A DNA stretch of 23,696 bases from a virus. The position numbers were made by a program, and so were the translations under genes. Below are positions 19,805-23,696 of the stretch, piece after piece; positions within the stretch are counted from its first letter, which is position 1, and each line of letters opens with the position of its first letter. The stretch is taken from the IMG/VR virus record IMGVR_UViG_3300010370_000251, positions 1-23,696 of that record; one strand, written 5' to 3'. The notes beneath the pieces are model-generated. The model was not told the DNA's origin. It did not search any database and saw nothing but the letters and a program-made list of their open reading frames with translations.

Positions 19805-19824
19805 TGTGGGATACTTACACTATG
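19805..19824 (+). promoter_or_regulatory. Late leaderless promoter motif before the connector genes
   Basis: TGTGGGATACT (19805-19815), 6 bases, then ATG 19822. It comes directly after the capsid terminator, where a new promoter is needed. No Shine-Dalgarno sequence is present. Confidence 0.7.
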
Positions 19825-20319
19825 TTGACCCGTGCCGAAGCCATTGCACAAGTGAGCCTGTTCGTGGATGCTCAGTCCTACCCGCAACTGTCCACAACCG
19901 AGATAGGCTCTATCCTTGATTCCTATTCACGGTTCAGTACATGGACAGCCAGCACGGCTTATGCTGTTGGCGATCGTGTAGTCCCTACTACTCCCAATGG
20001 CAGGGTCTATGAGTGCCGTGTAGCCGGCACTACGGCAACCACAGAACCAGAATGGGCAGAGTATCCCGGTGGACAGTGGAAAGGCTGGAGTGTCCTAGAT
20101 GGAACCAGCGACCCTGTCCTAATGTGGGTTGATATGGGACCTGCTAACGTAGAACGCTACGATGTCCGGACTGCAACTCGGCAGGCATGGTTTATCAAAG
20201 CCTCCAGATGTGCTTCAGACATTGATGCCAAAGAAGGCACATCAGATGTCAAACTTTCTCAGCTCAAAGCGCACTGTATTGAGATGGCTGAGAAGTATCG
20301 TCCGGTGGTGTTCGCATGA
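19822..20319 (+). CDS. Head-tail adaptor with inserted carbohydrate-binding-like domain
   Basis: The 165-residue product has an N-terminal helical part (MLTRAEAIAQVSLFVDAQSYPQLSTTEIGSILDSYSRFS) and a helical end (RTATRQAWFIKASRCASDI...QLKAHCIEMAEKYRP) typical of gp6-like adaptors, which close the portal. Between them, about residues 40-105, is a small beta domain (STWTASTAYAVGDRVVPTTPNGRVYECRVAGTTATTEPEW) resembling the CBM5/12-like modules found in phage virion proteins. It may decorate the capsid-tail junction. ATG 19822 was chosen from the late motif; an in-frame GTG at 19804 would lie inside it. It overlaps the next gene by 4 bases. Confidence 0.7.
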   Translation: MLTRAEAIAQVSLFVDAQSYPQLSTTEIGSILDSYSRFSTWTASTAYAVGDRVVPTTPNGRVYECRVAGTTATTEPEWAEYPGGQWKGWSVLDGTSDPVLMWVDMGPANVERYDVRTATRQAWFIKASRCASDIDAKEGTSDVKLSQLKAHCIEMAEKYRPVVFA

Positions 20320-20681
20320 GTCCGATTCTCCGTGCAACGCTTCAGGCTGGCTTGATACGTAACCTATGCCAGACACCTATTGAGGTTCACCGCTTTACCT
20401 TGACCGAAGATGGGCGTGGCGGTGTTACTGAGACATGGCGCAAGGTTGCCGATTACAAGGGCAGGCTATCCAATCAAAGCGACACAGAAAGCATTGTTGG
20501 TGGTGGCATCCAGCCATCAGCAGGTTGGAGTGTTACTCTTCCAGTATCGGCTGATGTGATGGCGCATGACCGTGTTTATGTTGTTGGCGATGAATCGAAA
20601 TATTACGATGTGGTTGGTACAGACTTTGGACAGACCGACCTTTTAGTACAGCACGTAGGACTAGTGGAGCGGACAGCATGA
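20316..20681 (+). CDS. Head-closure/stopper protein (gp16/HK97 gp7-like)
   Basis: The 121-residue beta-rich protein has the pattern of phage head-closure (stopper) proteins: RNLCQTPIEVHRFTLTEDGRGGVTETWRKVADYKGRL, then a barrel with VTLPVSADVMAHDRVYVVGDESKYYDVVGTDFGQTDLLVQHVGLVE. These proteins bind below the adaptor and gate DNA exit until a tail is attached. ATGA overlaps join it to the adaptor and to the following membrane-protein gene. The assignment rests on pattern and position. Confidence 0.75.
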   Translation: MSPILRATLQAGLIRNLCQTPIEVHRFTLTEDGRGGVTETWRKVADYKGRLSNQSDTESIVGGGIQPSAGWSVTLPVSADVMAHDRVYVVGDESKYYDVVGTDFGQTDLLVQHVGLVERTA

Positions 20682-20890
20682 GCCCAGCAGAATGGACTAA
20701 TATTGGTATCTTTGTGACAGGCTTAATTGTCACGCTACTTGTGTACATCGTGCAGTTCCTGCATAAGATGGACAAACGCAATGCTGTTGATACAGCTACG
20801 ATCAAGAATCACGGGCAGAGAATTGTGACCCTTGAAACCGTGACAGGCGAACTAAAAACGCAGGTCACCAAACTGGAGGCGAAACGATGA
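20678..20890 (+). CDS. Small membrane protein with coiled coil (XhlA-like layout)
   Basis: The 70-residue product has a single transmembrane segment (about 7-29, NIGIFVTGLIVTLLVYIVQFL) near the N-terminus and a heptad-like helix (about 36-70, ending RIVTLETVTGELKTQVTKLEAKR). The layout is similar to XhlA-type lysis helpers, although those usually carry the anchor at the C-terminus. The next gene is a holin-like protein and the two are joined by ATGA, so a lysis pair is plausible. Assignment is by topology only. Confidence 0.6.
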   Translation: MSPAEWTNIGIFVTGLIVTLLVYIVQFLHKMDKRNAVDTATIKNHGQRIVTLETVTGELKTQVTKLEAKR

Positions 20891-21138
20891 GCAGTATCAG
20901 TATCAAGCGGTTAGTGGTTGTCGTGCTGGTTGCTTTCGTGGCTTCCTTCACGACCGTGTTCGGTGATGGTGTACGCACTGCTGAAGCCAAGGACGTTACC
21001 GAGCTTGGCGCAGTGATGGCACTCTACGGATCTAAAGCAGTAGCGGCTGGTGTCTCCGCTGCGGTGTCTAGTGTGCTGGCGTTCCTCACGATGCCGTTTA
21101 AGGGTGTTGAGGCGAACAGCTTGAAGGTGGGCAAATGA
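20887..21138 (+). CDS. Holin-like small membrane protein
   Basis: The 83-residue product has two hydrophobic segments: about 8-25 (LVVVVLVAFVASFTTVFG) and about 42-70 (AVMALYGSKAVAAGVSAAVSSVLAFLTMPF), with a charged N-terminus (SISIKR) and a basic C-terminus (LKVGK). This two-segment form and size fit class II holins, which let the endolysin reach the wall. The endolysin lies at 650, near the other end of the window. A small exported protein with a signal peptide is the alternative. The gene overlaps its neighbours by ATGA. Confidence 0.55.
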   Translation: MSSISIKRLVVVVLVAFVASFTTVFGDGVRTAEAKDVTELGAVMALYGSKAVAAGVSAAVSSVLAFLTMPFKGVEANSLKVGK

Positions 21139-21362
21139 ACATCCAGAACTACAGATTAGAACCTAACCTAAACAGCCCCGGTGATTGGATTGTCTTTGGT
21201 GACATTACCGATGAAAATGGAAATATCTTAGGTACGTTTGGACCTAATGGCACGTCAGTATTTGGATGGTGGGTCACTCAAGATATTGATTTCCAACAAA
21301 ACTACAGTAATCAGTTTGCTGTCGTAATGGCGAGAGAAATTGTTTCAGGAACGGCTGAATAA
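21135..21362 (+). CDS. Hypothetical small structural-region protein
   Basis: This 75-residue soluble protein (MNIQNYRLEPNLNSPGDWIVFGDITDENGNILGTFGPNG...) is rich in Gly, Asn and aromatic residues and predicted mostly beta. No family is recognised. It sits between a holin-like gene and the tail spike, overlapping both. It begins an AT-richer stretch that runs through the first half of the spike gene, so the two were probably acquired together; it could be a spike chaperone or tail component. Confidence 0.65.
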   Translation: MNIQNYRLEPNLNSPGDWIVFGDITDENGNILGTFGPNGTSVFGWWVTQDIDFQQNYSNQFAVVMAREIVSGTAE

Positions 21363-23401
21363 TGGCAACTTATTATGTAGCTCCATATGGAAGCAACTCA
21401 AATAATGGAACAAGCACCACAAGTCCTTGGGCTACTCCTGCATTTGCGTTAGGTGCTGCGTCAGGCACTAATCCCGGACTTGTTGCTGGAGATACTGTCT
21501 GGATTGCCCCCGGAACATATAGAGGAACCATCACATATGGAGGTGCAAGTGGCACATTAGGAAATACTGTAAAAATCTACGGCGACCCTGCATTTACACA
21601 AAACTGGACATCTGGAAGCGTTGGCGCAGTTAGAATCACAAACTATGTAGTGGACACAACAAAACCGACAGCAGCTGTTACGATGACTATCACTGCTGAT
21701 TATATTGATGTACAGGATTTGTACATTGATGGCTACACCACAACATCATCTAGTGCTGGCGGTGTCCTAAAGATGACTGGTGGTGACTTGAACATCAATA
21801 GATGCGTCATATCCAGTAACACTGATTCGACAAATACAGGTTTAGTTCTGATTGTCCCAAATGGCAAATCTAATATTTTAATTAATCGTTGTTCGATCTA
21901 TTCTGCATATTGCGTGGTTGCGACTGTAAATACACAGACAACTGCTCCACATAACGCAAATATTTCAATTGTTGATTCGGTCGCAATTTATGAAAATGTT
22001 GGTGTGTTCATAACGGGTGGCACAGCAAATCAATACACAGGTATTTCATCGTATAACTCAGTGTATCTAGGGAACGGACAAGCGGCCTTTGTGTTTTTTA
22101 ATCCAGCTATTGCTTCTGGTACATCAAATATTTTGCGAAACAATGTTTTTACTGGTGGTGCAAATAGAGGGTTATGGTGTAACGCAAGTGGCGCAACTAT
22201 GACCATCACGCAAACTAATAATGTTGTTATCGCAGCTACGCCGTTTACAAATATTTTGCCGACAACAAACACCATTGCTGCCACTCCTGTATTTGATTAC
22301 GGTGCAAGTAGATTGCAAGGATTTAGCACGTTCCCTTGGTATGCTCCTGCTACTGGGTCACCATTAATAGGTGCAGGTACAACCACTGGCGCACCGCTAG
22401 TAGACTTCTACAACAATACGTGGACTGGTAACCCAACAGTCGGTGCTGTTGAGTCTAAGACTGAAAGTGATGCTGGTACTTATATACCAACAGAGCGCAA
22501 CGCCTCTATCATCACAATCGCTCCCGGAAGCACATCACAAAGCATTGAACTATATCTCGGTGCTACAGGTCTTACAGCCTCCACAAGCGGTCTATCAGCC
22601 CGATACAACCGCACAAGGACTGCAAGCGTATCTATCCCTCTAGTAGCCCGTACAATCGCTCAGGCGTGGACTTCTGGTGGATTTGCCGAGGTAGACGCTA
22701 CTAACATGCCGGGGGTCTACAGATTGGACTTGCCTGATGCTGCATTGGCGGCTGGTGCTGACGATGTGACCGTAGTGGTCAGAGGTGCATCTGGTACTAA
22801 CGGTGCGGTCATGACGGTCAAACTGAGCAGTGGTGGCTTGACATCAGCGCAGACGGCATCGGCTGTTCTTGATGCTGTTGGTTCCTCTTATGTCACTGCT
22901 GGTTCGATTGGATACGCAATCCAGAACAGTAACGTGACAAGCATCAGCGGTAGCACTAGTGCAGCCGATGAGCTTGAAGGTGCTTTGCTTCACAACGGTA
23001 CGGACTACATCAGTGCTGAACTGGTTACCCCAGTTACATCAGCCGCTCTGGTTCGCATGGGTCCGTTTGAGGTCAAGGCTGATGGCTTGGGTGCTTCTGA
23101 TCCGCTTGACATCCAGAAGGGCGCACAGCACGGCGTAGACATCCAGTGTGTAGATGGCAACGGTAACGGCATTGACATCACCTCTGCAACGGTAACCGCT
23201 AAAGTGTACAACTCTGGTGGTTCCTTGGTTGACACTTACTCCTGTACGGCAACCTATACAGCTGATGGGCGGGCAACCTTTACCATTGACACGACGGTAA
23301 CTAACACGCCTGGAACCTACACGGCAACGATAACACGCACAACGGGTGCATCTGATACGCAGGTCTTTGGGCCACTCCGCATCTATGTGAGGGATATCTA
23401 A
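21362..23401 (+). CDS. Tail spike: right-handed beta-helix plus conserved tail-fibre domains
   Basis: The 679-residue product has a beta-helix N-terminal half (about 1-365): YYVAPYGSNSNNGTSTTSPWATPAFAL and VAGDTVWIAPGTYRGTI are the signature of pectate-lyase-like and DUF1565-type proteins, followed by repeated short strands (IDVQDLYIDGYTT, LNINRCVISSN, ILINRCSIY, ISIVDSVAIYENVGVFI). A middle domain (about 380-490, LYLGATGLTASTSGLSARYNR, GGFAEVDATNMPGVYRLDLPDAAL) and an Ig-like BppU-N-type end (about 560-679) follow. It probably binds or cuts host surface glycans. Bases 21362-22440 are AT-rich (17/60 G+C at 21841-21900) but 22500-23400 are not (32/60 at 22681-22740), so the helix half looks exchanged. 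Starts ATG; stop TAA overlaps the next ATG. Confidence 0.75.
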   Translation: MATYYVAPYGSNSNNGTSTTSPWATPAFALGAASGTNPGLVAGDTVWIAPGTYRGTITYGGASGTLGNTVKIYGDPAFTQNWTSGSVGAVRITNYVVDTTKPTAAVTMTITADYIDVQDLYIDGYTTTSSSAGGVLKMTGGDLNINRCVISSNTDSTNTGLVLIVPNGKSNILINRCSIYSAYCVVATVNTQTTAPHNANISIVDSVAIYENVGVFITGGTANQYTGISSYNSVYLGNGQAAFVFFNPAIASGTSNILRNNVFTGGANRGLWCNASGATMTITQTNNVVIAATPFTNILPTTNTIAATPVFDYGASRLQGFSTFPWYAPATGSPLIGAGTTTGAPLVDFYNNTWTGNPTVGAVESKTESDAGTYIPTERNASIITIAPGSTSQSIELYLGATGLTASTSGLSARYNRTRTASVSIPLVARTIAQAWTSGGFAEVDATNMPGVYRLDLPDAALAAGADDVTVVVRGASGTNGAVMTVKLSSGGLTSAQTASAVLDAVGSSYVTAGSIGYAIQNSNVTSISGSTSAADELEGALLHNGTDYISAELVTPVTSAALVRMGPFEVKADGLGASDPLDIQKGAQHGVDIQCVDGNGNGIDITSATVTAKVYNSGGSLVDTYSCTATYTADGRATFTIDTTVTNTPGTYTATITRTTGASDTQVFGPLRIYVRDI

Positions 23402-23696
23402 TGGCGATTATTTTCAATCTTACGGAAGACCCTCAGCAGGTCGTGCAAGTCTCCGCATGGGTCGGAGACTGGCACTCCTACGTGGTGCGTCTGGTTGATG
23501 AACTAGGAAGCCCTGTGGACATTACGACAGGTACGCTTGGTGCAACCTTCACGAACATCGCTACGGGATCTAGTTATTCGTTTGGCGGTGGTAGCGTGAC
23601 GCTAACCAAGCAGTACAGCGCACAAGGCATCCTGTCTGTTTTGAATCCTGCGGCTTATCCAACATCTGCCAACATCCGGCTAACGGTATCTTTTAC
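23401..23696 (+). CDS. Tail/baseplate protein with BppU-N-like domain (3' end outside window)
   Basis: Only the first 98 residues are visible. They read MAIIFNLTEDPQQVVQVSAW, then VVRLVDELGSPVDITTGTLGATFTNI, a beta segment and QYSAQGILSVLNPAAYPTSANIRLTVSF. This is an Ig-like fold close in pattern to the last domain of the preceding spike (VDIQCVDGNGNGIDITSATVTAKVY), so the two genes probably share the same attachment domain. Such N-terminal domains anchor receptor-binding or baseplate-upper proteins. The ATG overlaps the spike stop (TAATG). GAGG at 23390 could serve as ribosome binding site. Confidence 0.7.
   Translation, partial: MAIIFNLTEDPQQVVQVSAWVGDWHSYVVRLVDELGSPVDITTGTLGATFTNIATGSSYSFGGGSVTLTKQYSAQGILSVLNPAAYPTSANIRLTVSF

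Noticed and set aside
18643-19887. A 414-codon open frame on the minus strand opposite the capsid gene
   Set aside because: It is antisense to a clear HK97 capsid gene, its translation is Cys/Arg-rich without known domains, and it arises from the codon bias of the capsid gene.
23390-23403. GGGATAT before the ATG at 23401 as a fourth late promoter
   Set aside because: It shares only GGGATA, lies within the spike coding end, and a GAGG ribosome binding site explains it better.

Overview
The window is part of a tailed double-stranded DNA phage (Caudoviricetes), or a prophage of one. It holds a packaging and head module with an HK97-type protease and capsid, an endolysin, tail-spike genes, a phage primase/helicase pair and an early recombination operon. 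No host genes, tRNAs, rRNAs, CRISPR array, insertion sequence or integrase were seen. Most genes are roughly 50% G+C, with clearly AT-richer inserts. The host cannot be named. Both Shine-Dalgarno starts (GGGAG followed by an A-rich spacer) and apparently leaderless starts are present. Both end genes run off the window and both are tail-type, which would fit a circular or permuted genome, but this is not proven.

Layout. (1) 1-1217: the end of a beta-propeller tail protein, an endolysin and a bidirectional terminator. (2) 1279-3756, minus strand: a tightly coupled early operon with two unknown genes, an ERF annealing protein, an XF1762-family protein, a DUF2829/Tad2-like protein, a small unknown and a Gam-like protein. 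It is driven by a consensus TTGACA-17-TATATT promoter. (3) 3757-3859: divergent promoters whose -35 boxes form one palindrome, next to a Cro/CI-type HTH gene (3860) that is probably the switch regulator. (4) 3860-5581: the HTH gene, a zinc-ribbon membrane protein, a phage sigma-70 factor and a VRR-NUC nuclease. (5) 5582-5875: an array of hairpin terminators alternating with TATAAT boxes. (6) 5876-9201: an AEP primase, a PriCT/RecA-like helicase, an iteron, mirror-repeat and hairpin region that may be the replication origin, a possible Tad2-like gene and an SSB-like protein. (7) 9280-12141: small accessory genes including DUF3310, an HTH-Tad2 fusion, three consecutive Tad2-like genes, a membrane peptide, terS and one more Tad2-like gene. 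(8) 12141-21138: terL (interrupted by stops), portal, MuF-metallopeptidase, a candidate immunity gene, prohead protease, capsid, two head-tail connectors and two small membrane proteins. (9) 21135-23696: a small unknown, a beta-helix tail spike and the start of another tail/baseplate protein.

Most notable points. There is a family of six or seven diverged DUF2829/Tad2-like proteins, one fused to an HTH. In Thoeris anti-defence, Tad2 is a sponge for a nucleotide signal. terL carries stops in all three frames exactly at the P-loop. They abut an 11-bp hairpin and are flanked by two glycine codons such that skipping nine bases restores a canonical terminase. The MuF protein ends in an AT-rich HExxH domain followed by a small AT-rich gene, like a toxin-immunity cassette. 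Three late genes share an identical 11-mer (TGTGGGATACT) exactly 6 nt before the ATG with no ribosome binding site, which suggests leaderless late promoters, possibly read by the phage's own sigma factor.
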